The notes: generated from the letters alone by a model not told the origin. A stretch of DNA of 64,000 nucleotides from Sinomonas susongensis (GCF_005877005.1 NZ_SSNH01000010.1:59507-123506), one strand, 5' to 3'. Shown: positions 1-8,813, numbered from the stretch's first letter. Numbers and translations are program-made.

Positions 1-486
1 GAGACGGGCATCGGCCTGACGGTAGTCGGCTGGGCTCGTGACCTGGTTGAAATCGTTGAGGCAGTCCGTGAGGAGAGCACGCTGCTCGTGGTCGAGCGGG
101 CTCTTCGCGGCGCGGTAGGCCGCCCCGGGCTCGATCACGGAGCGGAACACGACGATGTCCTCGATCTCGGCGTGCCGTTCGCCGGCCGGATGGGCCCCGC
201 CGGGCCATTCGCTCGCAATCGACTCGACGATGGTTCCGCCCCCGCGTCCGCGGGTGGTCGAGACGAACCCCGCGGCGCGGAGAGCGCTGATGGCCTCGCG
301 GAGCGTCGCGCGGGAGACGTTGAGGCGCTCCGCGAGGTCCCGCTCGTTGGGCAGCTTGGACCCCGGCCTGAAGATTCCCAGCTGGATCGCCGAACCGAGC
401 TGTTCGACGCACGATTCGAAGGCCATGTGGCCCCGAACGGGGTGGAGCATCGCGTCGATGAGGGGTGCATCAGTCGTGCTGGTCAT
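1..486 (-). CDS. GntR/FadR-family transcriptional regulator (3' end beyond window)
   Basis: The first 162 residues of a FadR-subfamily GntR repressor are visible; the C-terminus runs off the left edge. Residues about 29-85 form the winged helix-turn-helix, with the family signature FRPGSKLPNERDLAERLNVS followed by RATLREAISALRAAGF. The start of the FCD ligand-binding domain follows (VFRSVIEPGAAYRAA). The ATG at 486 lies 6 nt after TAGCCT (493-498), a -10-like box that overlaps the permease stop codon, so the gene may have its own leaderless promoter as well as read-through from the permease. The likely job is control of the adjacent permease by a small carboxylate or amino-acid ligand; the ligand is not readable from sequence. 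Confidence 0.88.
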   Translation of the reverse strand, partial: MTSTTDAPLIDAMLHPVRGHMAFESCVEQLGSAIQLGIFRPGSKLPNERDLAERLNVSRATLREAISALRAAGFVSTTRGRGGGTIVESIASEWPGGAHPAGERHAEIEDIVVFRSVIEPGAAYRAAKSPLDHEQRALLTDCLNDFNQVTSPADYRQADARL

Positions 487-492
487 GGCGTC

Positions 493-498
493 AGGCTA
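493..498 (-). promoter_or_regulatory. -10-like box of the GntR gene
   Basis: TAGCCT on the minus strand lies 6 nt before the ATG at 486. It overlaps the TAG stop of the permease. No good -35 is seen. Confidence 0.4.
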
Positions 499-2043
499 TT
501 CCTCGAGGAGCTGCTCGGCTTGGACGGTCAGGTGCGGGGCCTCTTCCGGGCTCATGAAGTGCTTCCGTCCACGGGAGAGCCAGAGGATCCCGGCGAGCGC
601 GGCGACTGCGACGACGGCGATCGGTGCGTAGTTGAACGTGTCGACGGTGATCGGGTACACGGGCGGGAGGACGAACAGCACGACGATGAAGATGACCCAG
701 ACGACGGCGATCCAGCCGATGACCGGGCTCCACTTCCCGAGGTTCCACGGCCCCGGCTTGAAGTCCTTGTCGAGGCGCCGGAGCAGGACCGGTGTCACGT
801 AGGCGATGTAGAGGCCGATGACGGCGATGGACGTCACCGCGAGGTACGCCGTGTAGTTGAAGAGGGCCGGTGCCGCGAGGACGATCGAGATGCCGACGCA
901 GAGCCAGATCGAGTTGGTCGGGGCTCCCACACGCGGGTTCACCTTGGCCCAGAGCCGAGAGCCCGGGATGGCGTTGTCGCGCGAGAACGCGTAGCTCATC
1001 CGGGAGTTCGCCGTGACGGAGGCCATGCCGCAGAAGAACTGCGCACCGCACACGAGGAAGAGCAGGAACTTCGCGACCGTCGGGTTGTTGAGCGCGTCGA
1101 GGAAGACCTGGGCCGGGGGCAGGCCGGTTGCTGTTCCGGCGAGCTTGGTGAGGCCCGCGTCGCTCCCGTCCTGGATGGATGCCGTGATCGAGTACAGCAG
1201 GATCCAGCCGCCGATGATCGAGATGAGCACGCTCATCACGATGCCGCGCGGGGCTGCCGTGGACGCGTTCTTGGTCTCCTCGGCGACGTGGGCCGAGGCG
1301 TCATAGCCCGTGTAGGTGTACTGCGCCATGAGGAGCCCCATGCAGAAGACGTAGGGGCTGAACGACCAGCCGGTCTGGTTGTGCCACGCCGTGAATGTCC
1401 ACGCCGCCGACTGATGCGCGGTGGGCAGGATCCAGAGCGCGCCCACGATGACCGCCGCGCCGACGATGTGCCACCAGGCCGAGACGTTGGAGAGGAAGCT
1501 CACGAGCTTCACGCCGAAGGTGTTCAGGAGGCCGTGGATCACGATGAGGACGACGAAGAGGACGAACGTGCCGACGGGAGTGGGCTCGACGCCCCAGGTG
1601 AGGTTCGCGAACGCCAGCATGGTCACGGCGGCGCCGTAGTAGATGGCCGCCGTCACGGCAACTTCCCCGAGGAAGTTGAACCAGCCGACGAACCAGGCCC
1701 ACTCTCGCTTGTTCTTCTTCGCGAGCCGGCCAGCCCAGAAGTAGAGGCCTCCGGCCGTGGGGTATTTCGAGCAGACCTCGGCCATCGCAAGGGCCACGCA
1801 GAGCACGAAGGCCCCGGCGAGGGGCCAGCCGACATTGATGGCCGCCGGCCCACCGGACGTCAACGCGATTCCGTAGGAGGTCACGCACCCGGCGAGGATC
1901 GAGATGATCGAAAACGAAACGGCGAAGTTGGAGAACCCCGACATGCCGCGGTGGAGTTCCTGTTTGTAGCCAAGCTCCGCGAGCACAGCCGCGTCGCCGT
2001 CGACAGCGGGCGTGGCGGAAGCGAGGGTTTCTTCTTCTCTCAT
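496..2043 (-). CDS. APC-superfamily amino acid/amine permease
   Basis: A 515-residue integral membrane protein with about 12 hydrophobic segments. The N-terminal block ELGYKQELHRGMSGFSNFAV and later KYPTAGGLYFWAG and YTGYDASAHVAEETKNA are typical of the amino acid/choline transporter (ACT) branch of the APC superfamily, which takes up amino acids, GABA, choline or polyamines across the plasma membrane. The length is normal for the family. The GntR regulator begins 10 nt after its stop on the same strand, so the two probably form a transport-regulation unit. The substrate cannot be fixed from sequence. The ATG at 2043 has no strong ribosome binding site. Confidence 0.9.
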   Translation of the reverse strand: MREEETLASATPAVDGDAAVLAELGYKQELHRGMSGFSNFAVSFSIISILAGCVTSYGIALTSGGPAAINVGWPLAGAFVLCVALAMAEVCSKYPTAGGLYFWAGRLAKKNKREWAWFVGWFNFLGEVAVTAAIYYGAAVTMLAFANLTWGVEPTPVGTFVLFVVLIVIHGLLNTFGVKLVSFLSNVSAWWHIVGAAVIVGALWILPTAHQSAAWTFTAWHNQTGWSFSPYVFCMGLLMAQYTYTGYDASAHVAEETKNASTAAPRGIVMSVLISIIGGWILLYSITASIQDGSDAGLTKLAGTATGLPPAQVFLDALNNPTVAKFLLFLVCGAQFFCGMASVTANSRMSYAFSRDNAIPGSRLWAKVNPRVGAPTNSIWLCVGISIVLAAPALFNYTAYLAVTSIAVIGLYIAYVTPVLLRRLDKDFKPGPWNLGKWSPVIGWIAVVWVIFIVVLFVLPPVYPITVDTFNYAPIAVVAVAALAGILWLSRGRKHFMSPEEAPHLTVQAEQLLEE

Positions 2044-2195
2044 GGGTCTTGCTGCCTATCTCGAGGAGGGAGCAGAACGCGATGGAGCAATGGTGGTCTG
2101 CATCACAGATAAATGTCAATGGCCTGACTCTAGGCCTTTGACCTTTTGCGTCCTCGAGACGGCAGCTGGCCCCTCCTGGGAACCCGGGGGAAGCT

Positions 2196-4406
2196 CTAGT
2201 CCCGGCCTCCTCCCGCTGCTTCTGGGGTCTCCCCGTCGAGCAGCGCGTCGCGCACCGTTCCGAGCAGCGAGGTGAAGCGCTCGTTGCGGGGGAGCTCGTC
2301 GAGCAGGATCGCCTCTCCGTCGGGTCCGGCGAGGGGGATCCGCCAGTTCGGGTACTCGGTGTCGGTGCCGGGCTGATTCTGAGTGCGCCGCTCTCCCACG
2401 GCGTCCACGAGCGCGACGCCGAGGAGGGCGGAGGGGGTGAGGGCGGTGAACGCGTAGAGCGCCTCGACGGTGCGCTGGACATCATCCCCAGCCACCGAGG
2501 CGGCGGCGCCCTGGTTCCCGACGGCTGGCAGGAGGCCGCGCTCGCGGACGCGTTCGAGGACGGACTCCTGCTCCGCCGCGTCCGCGGCGCGCTCCTCCTC
2601 GACGGGTCGGCGCAGGAGCCCGAGCGACTCGCGCAGGGTGACGTGTTCGCCGGCCAGATAGCCCGCGGTCGGGGGCAGGTCGTGCGTGTTGACGCTCGTC
2701 AGGCACGCCCGCCGGTACCGCTCGGGTTCGAGCGGGCCGTCGTCGTCGCGCTCGAACCACAGGATCGACGTGCCGAAGACGACCCGTTCGGCAAGGTAGT
2801 CGCGCACCCACGGCTCGAACACGCCCAGGTCCTCGCCGACGACGATGGCGCCCGCGCGCTGCGCCTCGAGGGCGAGGATCCCGATGAGGGCCTCGTGGTC
2901 GTAGTAGACGTACGTGCCCTCCTCGGGGCCGCGGCCCTCGGGGATCCACCACAGGCGGAAGAGGCCGAGGATGTGGTCCACCCGGATCCCGCCCGCGTGC
3001 CGGAGGATCGTGCGGAGCATGTCCCGGTACGGCGCGTAGCCCGCCGCGGCGAGGCGCGAGGGGTGCCAGGGCGGCTGATTCCAGTTCTGGCCCTGCTGAT
3101 TGAACACGTCCGGCGGCGCGCCCACCGTGACGCCCTTGGCCAGGACGTCGGAGAGCATCCAAGCGTCCGCGCCGTCAAGCTTGACCCCCACCGCGAGGTC
3201 ATGGACGATCCCGATCTCCATGCCGGACTGCTTCGCACTCCGCTGCGCCCGTTCGAGCTGCTCGTCGCAGAGCCACTGGAGCCAGCGGTGGAATTCGATG
3301 CGGTCGGCGTGCTCTTCGCGCAGCTCGTCGGCCCGGGGCGAAGAGGGCGACGACGCCGCGGCCCAATCCGGGGAGGACGGAGGCAGGGTCTCGGCGAGCG
3401 CGCACCACAGGGCGAAGTCGTCGAGGCCGCGGCCCAGCTCGGCGCGGAACCGCTCGTACTGCAGCTCCCGGGACGGGCTTCTCGGGACAGCGAAGACGAG
3501 GCGGAGGGCGGCGAGCTTGGCGTCGAAGGCCGTGGTCCGGTCGAGCAGGTCCGCAACGCGGTTGGCGGCGTGCAGCCTCGCGGCGAGCCGCTCGACCTCC
3601 TCGCGGGCCGCGGACTCGAGATAGCCGTATTCGGGGATGTCCTCGATCCGGAGATAGAGCGGATTGAAGAACCGGCGGGTCGCGGGCAGGTAGGGGGAGT
3701 CCTCGACGGGAGGCTTGGGCTCGGCCGCGTGCAGCGGGTTGACGAGGACGAAGCTCGCACCCTCGGCCCCCGAGATCGCGGCGAGGTCGTCGAGGTCGGC
3801 GAAGTCGCCGATGCCCCACGAGCGCGAGGACCGCACGGAGTAGAGCTGCGCCATGAGGCCCCAGCGGCGGCGGTCCTGGAGCTGCACGGTGGTCGCGAGC
3901 CGTGCCGGGGTCACGATGAGCGGGCACTCCGCGACCTTGCCGTCGCTCTCCGCATGCAGGGTGTGCCAGCCGAGCGGGAGCTCGCGGGGGAGGGCAAAGG
4001 CTAAGCGGTCCGTCAGGACGCCGTCGACCTCTCGAGGGCGCTCCGGGTCATCCTCCTGCGCGGCGTCGAAATCCCGGCCGTCCTCCGCCGAGATCCAGAC
4101 GCGGACCCCGCTTGCGTGGGGGACGTGAAGGTGAACGGTGTTCGCCTGGCCTTCGCGTACGACGACGACGGGCGGCAGGATCCGGCGCCACGGCTCGAGG
4201 GCGGCTTCGGCCAGGGCGCTCTCGACCTCCTCGGGCGTGTTCGCCTGCACCCCGAGCGCGCCGAGGACTATGCGCAGGGTCCTGGGCGAAACTGCTCGTT
4301 CGGCACCGTCGAAGCCATGGAAGGAGGTGGCCACGCGATATGCGGAGGCGAGCTCGCGGAGGAGGGTGTCGGTACGGTCGTCCTGGATCTGCTCTGTTCC
4401 GGCCAT
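2196..4406 (-). CDS. malQ: 4-alpha-glucanotransferase (amylomaltase)
   Basis: A 736-residue GH77 enzyme that transfers alpha-1,4-glucan segments between maltodextrins in the cytoplasm. A helical and beta N-terminal extension (about residues 1-160), common in actinobacterial MalQ, precedes the barrel. Family blocks visible include WGIGDFADL, SPYLPATRRFFNPLYLRIEDI, GIVHDLAVGVKLDGADAW, GGIRVDHILGLFRLWWIPEG, GEDLG (catalytic region) and SVNTHDLPPTAGYL. The ATG at 4406 lies 6 nt after a TAGAGT box (4413-4418), suggesting a leaderless mRNA. The gene is divergent from the dienelactone hydrolase-like gene, with about 100 bp between them. Confidence 0.95.
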   Translation of the reverse strand: MAGTEQIQDDRTDTLLRELASAYRVATSFHGFDGAERAVSPRTLRIVLGALGVQANTPEEVESALAEAALEPWRRILPPVVVVREGQANTVHLHVPHASGVRVWISAEDGRDFDAAQEDDPERPREVDGVLTDRLAFALPRELPLGWHTLHAESDGKVAECPLIVTPARLATTVQLQDRRRWGLMAQLYSVRSSRSWGIGDFADLDDLAAISGAEGASFVLVNPLHAAEPKPPVEDSPYLPATRRFFNPLYLRIEDIPEYGYLESAAREEVERLAARLHAANRVADLLDRTTAFDAKLAALRLVFAVPRSPSRELQYERFRAELGRGLDDFALWCALAETLPPSSPDWAAASSPSSPRADELREEHADRIEFHRWLQWLCDEQLERAQRSAKQSGMEIGIVHDLAVGVKLDGADAWMLSDVLAKGVTVGAPPDVFNQQGQNWNQPPWHPSRLAAAGYAPYRDMLRTILRHAGGIRVDHILGLFRLWWIPEGRGPEEGTYVYYDHEALIGILALEAQRAGAIVVGEDLGVFEPWVRDYLAERVVFGTSILWFERDDDGPLEPERYRRACLTSVNTHDLPPTAGYLAGEHVTLRESLGLLRRPVEEERAADAAEQESVLERVRERGLLPAVGNQGAAASVAGDDVQRTVEALYAFTALTPSALLGVALVDAVGERRTQNQPGTDTEYPNWRIPLAGPDGEAILLDELPRNERFTSLLGTVRDALLDGETPEAAGGGRD

Positions 4407-4412
4407 GGCCCC

Positions 4413-4418
4413 ACTCTA
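4413..4418 (-). promoter_or_regulatory. -10-like box of malQ
   Basis: TAGAGT on the minus strand, 6 nt before the malQ ATG. This is the spacing of leaderless actinobacterial promoters. Confidence 0.45.
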
Positions 4419-4492
4419 GGCTGCGCGCGCTCCACGGAACGAGGACGACGCAACCGGGACGACGCAACCGGGGGGCGCGCAACTGAGGAGAG

Positions 4493-4498
4493 TAGCCT
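4493..4498 (+). promoter_or_regulatory. -10-like box of the dienelactone hydrolase-like gene
   Basis: TAGCCT lies 8 nt before the GTG at 4507. It faces the malQ box across a short divergent intergenic region. Confidence 0.35.
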
Positions 4499-4506
4499 GT
4501 GCCTCT

Positions 4507-5271
4507 GTGACTTCCGTGAACAGCATGAAGGCAGAGATCCCCACCGCCGACGGCGTCGCCGACGCCTACTTCACCCATCCGGACGACGGTGCGCCGCACC
4601 CGGGCGTCCTCTTCTACATGGACGCGTTCGGGCTTCGGCCGCACCTCGAGGCGATGGCCGATCGGCTCGCCGAGGCGGGCTACGCGGTCCTCGTGCCGAA
4701 CGTGTTCTACCGCACCGGGCCGAGTCCCGTCTTCGACCTTCCCGAGTTCATCGACATGTCCCAGCGGACGGGCATCTTCGACCAGATCGGCCCCGCCATG
4801 CGGGAGCTCACCCCGGAGCGGGCGGTGAGCGACGCCGGGGCGTACCTCGCGTGGCTCGAGTCGCGGCCCGAGGTGGCAGAGGGCCCGGTCGGGGTCACGG
4901 GCTACTGCATGGGTGCGCGGCTCTCGCTCCGGACCGCCGGCGCCTTCCCGGAGCGGGTCGCCGCGGCGGCCGGCTTCCACGGCGGCGGACTGGCAACCGA
5001 GGATCCCGACAGCCCGCATCTCGTGGCCGACCGTGTCAGGGCCGAGCTCTACTTCGGGCACGCCGACAATGACCACTCGCTTCCGCCGGAGCAGATCGAC
5101 CGGCTCAACCAGGCGCTCAGCGACGCGGGGGTCCGGTTCCGTGCCGAGGTATACGAGGGTGCAGGCCACGGCTACACCCAGGCTGACACTGCCTCCTACA
5201 ACCGAGACGCGGCAGAGCGCCACTGGAAGGAGCTCTTCGCCCTCCTCGAGCGGACACTTCCGCAGAGCTAG
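4507..5271 (+). CDS. dienelactone hydrolase family protein
   Basis: A 254-residue cytoplasmic alpha/beta hydrolase. The nucleophile elbow is G-Y-C-M-G (Cys at about residue 134), as in dienelactone hydrolase, where cysteine replaces serine. The acid is in FGHADNDHS and the histidine in YEGAGHGY. The family opens lactones or hydrolyses small esters; the natural substrate here is unknown. The start could be GTG 4507 (kept, 8 nt after a -10-like box) or the in-frame ATG at 4525. A strong hairpin follows the gene. Confidence 0.9.
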   Translation: MTSVNSMKAEIPTADGVADAYFTHPDDGAPHPGVLFYMDAFGLRPHLEAMADRLAEAGYAVLVPNVFYRTGPSPVFDLPEFIDMSQRTGIFDQIGPAMRELTPERAVSDAGAYLAWLESRPEVAEGPVGVTGYCMGARLSLRTAGAFPERVAAAAGFHGGGLATEDPDSPHLVADRVRAELYFGHADNDHSLPPEQIDRLNQALSDAGVRFRAEVYEGAGHGYTQADTASYNRDAAERHWKELFALLERTLPQS

Positions 5272-5308
5272 TCCGCTCCCCCCTTGGTTCGTTCCCTCAA
5301 TGCACCGC

Positions 5309-5352
5309 GCACGAGGCCCCGCAACGGAACTCCCTGTTGCGGGGTCTCGTGC
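5309..5352 (+). terminator. intrinsic-type hairpin after the dienelactone hydrolase-like gene
   Basis: A 17-bp inverted repeat (5309-5325 with 5336-5352, one G-U pair) with a 10-nt loop. No U tract follows, which is common in high-GC actinobacteria. Confidence 0.7.
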
Positions 5353-5482
5353 TGCCGGGGGCCTTCATTTGCAACGGGCGCAAGGCGGTTCCTATTGGAT
5401 ATAGGATTTATGGGGTTTGGGCTGGACTGTCCGTGCGCCGTCGGACGCGGTAGCAGCCAGCCAAAGAGGGAAGGAATGCTTC

Positions 5483-6457
5483 GTGGATGGGAAGCCCCGC
5501 GTCGTTGTGACCGACTTGGATCAACCGTCGCTCGCCGAGGAAGAAGAGATCAGTGCCGCCGAGGGATTCGAGCTCGTCCGCGCTGAGTGCCGCACCGAGG
5601 ACGACGTCATCCGTGAGGCCGAGGGTGCGGACGCCCTGATCGTCCAGTACGCACCCATCACGCGCAGTGTCTTCAAAGCGCTGCCGGGCCTCAAGGCTGT
5701 GGCCCGCTACGGCGTCGGCGTGGACACGGTCGACCTCGATGCTGCGACGGAGTTCGGCGTCGCCGTCTGCAACGTGCCCGACTACGGCACCGAGGACGTC
5801 AGCGACCACGCGATCGCCCTCGCGCTGAGCCTCGCGCGCGGCGTCGTCGGCCTCGACCGCGAGATGCGGGGCGGCAACTACTCGCTCGCCCCGGTCCAGC
5901 CGCTGCACCGCATCGCAGGGCGCGTCTTCGGCGTCGTCGGCCTCGGGCTCATCGGCGCTGCAACCGCGCGCAAGGCGCGCGGCGTCGGCTACAAGACCAT
6001 CGGCTTCGATCCCGTCCACGAGCCCGGCACGACGACCCCCGACGGCACCGAGGTCGTCGGCTTCGACGAGCTGCTCCGCCGCGCAGACGTCGTCTCGCTC
6101 CACGTCCCGCTCAACGCCCACACCCGCCACCTCGTCAACGCCGACGTCCTCGCGGCCATGAAGTCCAGCGCGGTGCTCGTCAACACGTGCCGGGGCGGCG
6201 TCGTCGACACCGAGGCGCTCGTCGAGGCGCTGCGCTCGGGCCGGCTCCGCGCCGCGGGCCTCGACGTCTTCGAGCAGGAGCCGCTTCCGAAGGACAGCCC
6301 CCTGTTCGAGCTGCCCAACACAGTGCTCACCCCGCACGCGGCCTGGTACAGCGAGGAATCGCAGGTCGAGCTCAAGCGACGCACGGCGCAGAACGTCGCG
6401 GACGTGCTGGCGGGACGCAAGCCCAGGAACATCGTGAACCCGGAGGTATTGGCATGA
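5483..6457 (+). CDS. D-isomer-specific 2-hydroxyacid dehydrogenase
   Basis: A 324-residue NAD(P)-dependent dehydrogenase of the SerA/hydroxypyruvate reductase/CtBP type. It shows VARYGVGVDTVDL, the Rossmann glycine motif GVVGLGLIGAATA, the substrate-arginine block LVNTCRGGVVDTEAL, the acid in FEQEPLPKDSPL and the catalytic His in LTPHAAWYSEES. The GTG at 5483 is chosen because AGGGAAGGA sits about 7 nt upstream and the conserved fold begins there (PRVVVTDLD); an earlier in-frame start at 5417 adds unrelated residues. The stop overlaps the next start (ATGA), so the two enzymes are translationally coupled. Reduction of a 2-ketoacid or oxidation of a D-2-hydroxyacid is expected. Confidence 0.92.
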   Translation: MDGKPRVVVTDLDQPSLAEEEEISAAEGFELVRAECRTEDDVIREAEGADALIVQYAPITRSVFKALPGLKAVARYGVGVDTVDLDAATEFGVAVCNVPDYGTEDVSDHAIALALSLARGVVGLDREMRGGNYSLAPVQPLHRIAGRVFGVVGLGLIGAATARKARGVGYKTIGFDPVHEPGTTTPDGTEVVGFDELLRRADVVSLHVPLNAHTRHLVNADVLAAMKSSAVLVNTCRGGVVDTEALVEALRSGRLRAAGLDVFEQEPLPKDSPLFELPNTVLTPHAAWYSEESQVELKRRTAQNVADVLAGRKPRNIVNPEVLA

Positions 6458-7770
6458 CGACGATGAGCCCCAACCCGACCCCGACCGCAACCCAGGCCGA
6501 GGTGAGCCACAAGCCCGGCAGCGCGCCCGCCTTATCGGCGCCCGACGCGCGGGTGCCCGTGCGGCGCCAGCTGCCCAAGGTCTCCGAGGTGCGCGAGCTC
6601 CTCCAGTTCAGGGCGCCCGTCCTCGACCCGGTCCGGCGCCGCCTCGAGGGCGCGCTCACCATCGAGGACCTCCGCAAGATCGGCCGCCGGACCACGCCGC
6701 GCGCCGTCTTCGACTACGTCGACGGCGCCGCCGAATTCGAGGTCACCGCCCAGCGCAACCTCGCTGCCTTCCGGAACGTCGAGTTCGTTCCCGAGACGCT
6801 CAACTCGGTGGCCGACCCCGACCTCTCGACCGAGCTGTTCGGCGAGCGCATCGCGTTCCCCCTCGTGTTCGCGCCCACTGGCTACACGCGCATGATGCAC
6901 CACGAGGGCGAGGCCGCCGTCGCCCGCGTCGCCGAGCGGAACGGCCTCCCGTACTCCCTCTCGACGGTCGGCACGACGACCATCGAAGAGGTGCGGGACG
7001 CCGCCCCGAACGGGCAGAACTGGTTCCAGCTCTACCTGACGAACAACGAGGCGCTCAACGAGGAGATGGTGGGCCGGGCGCTCGACGCCGGCTGCAAGAC
7101 GGTCATCCTCACTGTCGATACCGCCGTGGCCGGCGGCCGCCACAAGGACACGCGCAACGGCCTGACCATCCCGCCGTCGCTGACCGTGAAGACGTTCCTC
7201 GACATGTCGCGCTTCCCGTACTGGTGGTTCAACAAGCTCACGACGCCGCCGATCAACTTCGCGCTCCTCCGGGACTACCCGGGAACGTCCGCCGACGTCG
7301 CCGCAATGCTGTTCGACCCGGGGCTCAACTACGAGGATCTCGAGTGGCTGCGCAAGGCGTGGCCGCACAATCTCCTCGTCAAGGGCATCACCAACCCCAA
7401 GGATGCGGCGCGCGTCGTCGAGCTCGGCGCTGACGGCGTCGTCGTCTCGAACCACGGCGGACGCCAGCTCGACCGGACCCCGGCGACCCTCGACGTCCTT
7501 CCCGCCGTGCGCGACGCCGTCGGTGCCGAGGCGACGCTTCTGCTCGACAGCGGCGTCCGGAACGGCCAGGACATCGTTGCCGCCATCGCGCGCGGGGCGG
7601 ACGCCGTGATGATCGGACGGGCCTACCTGTACGGCCTCATGGCCGGGGGCGAGCGAGGCGTCCAGCGGGCCGTCGACATCCTGCGGACCGAGTATCGCCG
7701 CGGGCTCCAGCTGCTCGGGCTCAAGGAGACCCGGCAGATCGACGCGCGCCACTTGCGGACGAGGGCCTAG
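6454..7770 (+). CDS. FMN-dependent alpha-hydroxy acid oxidase / L-lactate dehydrogenase family
   Basis: A 438-residue member of the LldD/glycolate oxidase family, a TIM barrel with FMN. The signature SNHGGRQLD carries the catalytic His (about residue 334). FAPTGYTRMMHHEGE, NWFQLYL, TVDTAVAGGRHKD and DSGVRNGQD line the flavin and phosphate sites. About 65 residues of low-similarity sequence precede the barrel. GGAGGT sits 6 nt before the ATG, inside the upstream dehydrogenase gene. The pairing with a D-2-hydroxyacid dehydrogenase suggests oxidation and reduction of the two enantiomers of one hydroxyacid; lactate is the simplest guess but is not proven. Confidence 0.92.
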   Translation: MTTMSPNPTPTATQAEVSHKPGSAPALSAPDARVPVRRQLPKVSEVRELLQFRAPVLDPVRRRLEGALTIEDLRKIGRRTTPRAVFDYVDGAAEFEVTAQRNLAAFRNVEFVPETLNSVADPDLSTELFGERIAFPLVFAPTGYTRMMHHEGEAAVARVAERNGLPYSLSTVGTTTIEEVRDAAPNGQNWFQLYLTNNEALNEEMVGRALDAGCKTVILTVDTAVAGGRHKDTRNGLTIPPSLTVKTFLDMSRFPYWWFNKLTTPPINFALLRDYPGTSADVAAMLFDPGLNYEDLEWLRKAWPHNLLVKGITNPKDAARVVELGADGVVVSNHGGRQLDRTPATLDVLPAVRDAVGAEATLLLDSGVRNGQDIVAAIARGADAVMIGRAYLYGLMAGGERGVQRAVDILRTEYRRGLQLLGLKETRQIDARHLRTRA

Positions 7771-7782
7771 CTGACCTCGAAC

Positions 7783-7809
7783 GGCGGGGCACCCGACGGG
7801 CGCCCCGCC
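7783..7809 (+). terminator. hairpin after the hydroxyacid operon
   Basis: Arms GGCGGGGC (7783-7790) and GCCCCGCC (7802-7809) close a short loop 12 nt after the stop codon. Confidence 0.6.
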
Positions 7810-7828
7810 CGACCAAACCCCGGCGAAG

Positions 7829-7883
7829 CGCCGAAACCCCTTGTCAGCGGCGGGGGTTTCGGCAGCTGGCCGGGGTTTCGTCG
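7829..7883 (+). repeat. 55-bp hairpin repeat, copy 1
   Basis: Direct-repeat partner of 8933-8987, differing at about 8 positions. Each copy holds an internal inverted repeat (GCCGAAACC with GGTTTCGGC) and ends in CCGGGGTTTCGTCG. Copy 1 has an extra outer arm (AAACCCCGGC at 7815-7824 pairing with GCCGGGGTTT at 7869-7878). The two copies bracket the AbiEi/DUF559-type gene. Confidence 0.8.
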
Positions 7884-7892
7884 TCGATAACG

Positions 7893-8813
7893 TCAGGCGG
7901 CGGTCTTGAGGACAGCGGCAATGCGTCTCCGGAGGACCGTCTCGTCGAACAGGTCGCGCCATTCGATCCGCAGTAGTACCCATCCCTCTTCCATGAGCGC
8001 CCGTTCGCGCTTTCGTTCCCGCAGGAGCGCCTGTCCGGTCGGCTCGTACGCAAAGTACTTGACGTCGCCGTCGAACTCGAGCCCGACCTTGAGCTTTACC
8101 CATGCGAAATCGAGACGGTATCGGCCAAGCCGCGTGGACACCTCGACCTGCTGATCGGGCATCTCGAAAGGCATGAGGCTTAGCAGGTATCGAAGGAGGC
8201 TTTCGCCGGGTGATTCGCACAGTTCCGAGGCGAGTTCCCAAGCAGCTCGTGCGGTTCTAATTCCTCTCTTGCCGCCTGCCGAGGCCAGCAGGACGTCGAC
8301 CGCCTGACGGTCTGCACCGAGTCTGAGCCCGTGATCAAGGAGGATCTGAGCCTGGCCGCCTCGCAGGATGCGGGCGGAATCGACGAGGGTCCGTTCGAGG
8401 GTGGTTGCCGGCAGGCCCCGCTGGGTGTGCAGCTCGGAAGGAAGCAGGATCCCGCCGTGGCTCCTCACATCTTCGGCGCGGGCGCTCCGTCCCGGGCACT
8501 TGGGCCTGGTGACGTGAATGGCGTCGTCGGCGTTCCACAGGTGGAGTCCATGAAGACGGGCCGCGCTGATGTGGCTGTAGGCGAACACCGGCTCCTGCCG
8601 CCGCGCGGCCTCCTCATAATGGGCGGTCAAGACCATGAGGTGTCGGTCGTCCGGCGAGAGGCGGGCCCACGCGGTTGCCTCGTAGTAGGCCCCTCGCCTG
8701 ATTCGGACCACAGTCCTCGCCTCTAGCAGGCGATCGGCGGCCTTCGAGGAGCCAAAGCGGTCATTCAGCTGCGAGGTCAGCCACGGGCCGGGGTGGGGCA
8801 GGACGAGTTCCAT
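7893..8813 (-). CDS. AbiEi-like antitoxin-fold protein with C-terminal DUF559/Vsr-like nuclease domain (paralogue 1)
   Basis: A 306-residue protein. The N-terminal part resembles the winged-helix and AbiEi_C-type domains of type IV antitoxins (VVRIRRGAYYEA, SHISAARLHGLHLW, RGLPATTLERTLVDSAR). The C-terminal third looks like a DUF559/very-short-patch-repair fold: PGESLLRYLLSLMPF, then RLDFAW, then GLEFDGDVKYF, then RKRERALMEEGW, giving a plausible E-D-E/D acidic site. There is no AbiEii nucleotidyltransferase toxin beside it, so a classical toxin-antitoxin role is unlikely. It is about two-thirds identical by eye to the protein at 30473-31396. The gene is bracketed by 55-bp repeats. Function unknown; DNA binding or cleavage is inference. 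Confidence 0.8.
   Translation of the reverse strand: MELVLPHPGPWLTSQLNDRFGSSKAADRLLEARTVVRIRRGAYYEATAWARLSPDDRHLMVLTAHYEEAARRQEPVFAYSHISAARLHGLHLWNADDAIHVTRPKCPGRSARAEDVRSHGGILLPSELHTQRGLPATTLERTLVDSARILRGGQAQILLDHGLRLGADRQAVDVLLASAGGKRGIRTARAAWELASELCESPGESLLRYLLSLMPFEMPDQQVEVSTRLGRYRLDFAWVKLKVGLEFDGDVKYFAYEPTGQALLRERKRERALMEEGWVLLRIEWRDLFDETVLRRRIAAVLKTAA

Noticed and set aside
88..2112. A 674-codon open frame on the plus strand
   Set aside because: It is antisense to the GntR gene and the APC permease, is mostly Arg/Asp/Glu/Gly, and has no recognisable motif.
7893..8813. Complete AbiE toxin-antitoxin system
   Set aside because: No AbiEii-type nucleotidyltransferase frame lies on either side of this gene or of its paralogue.
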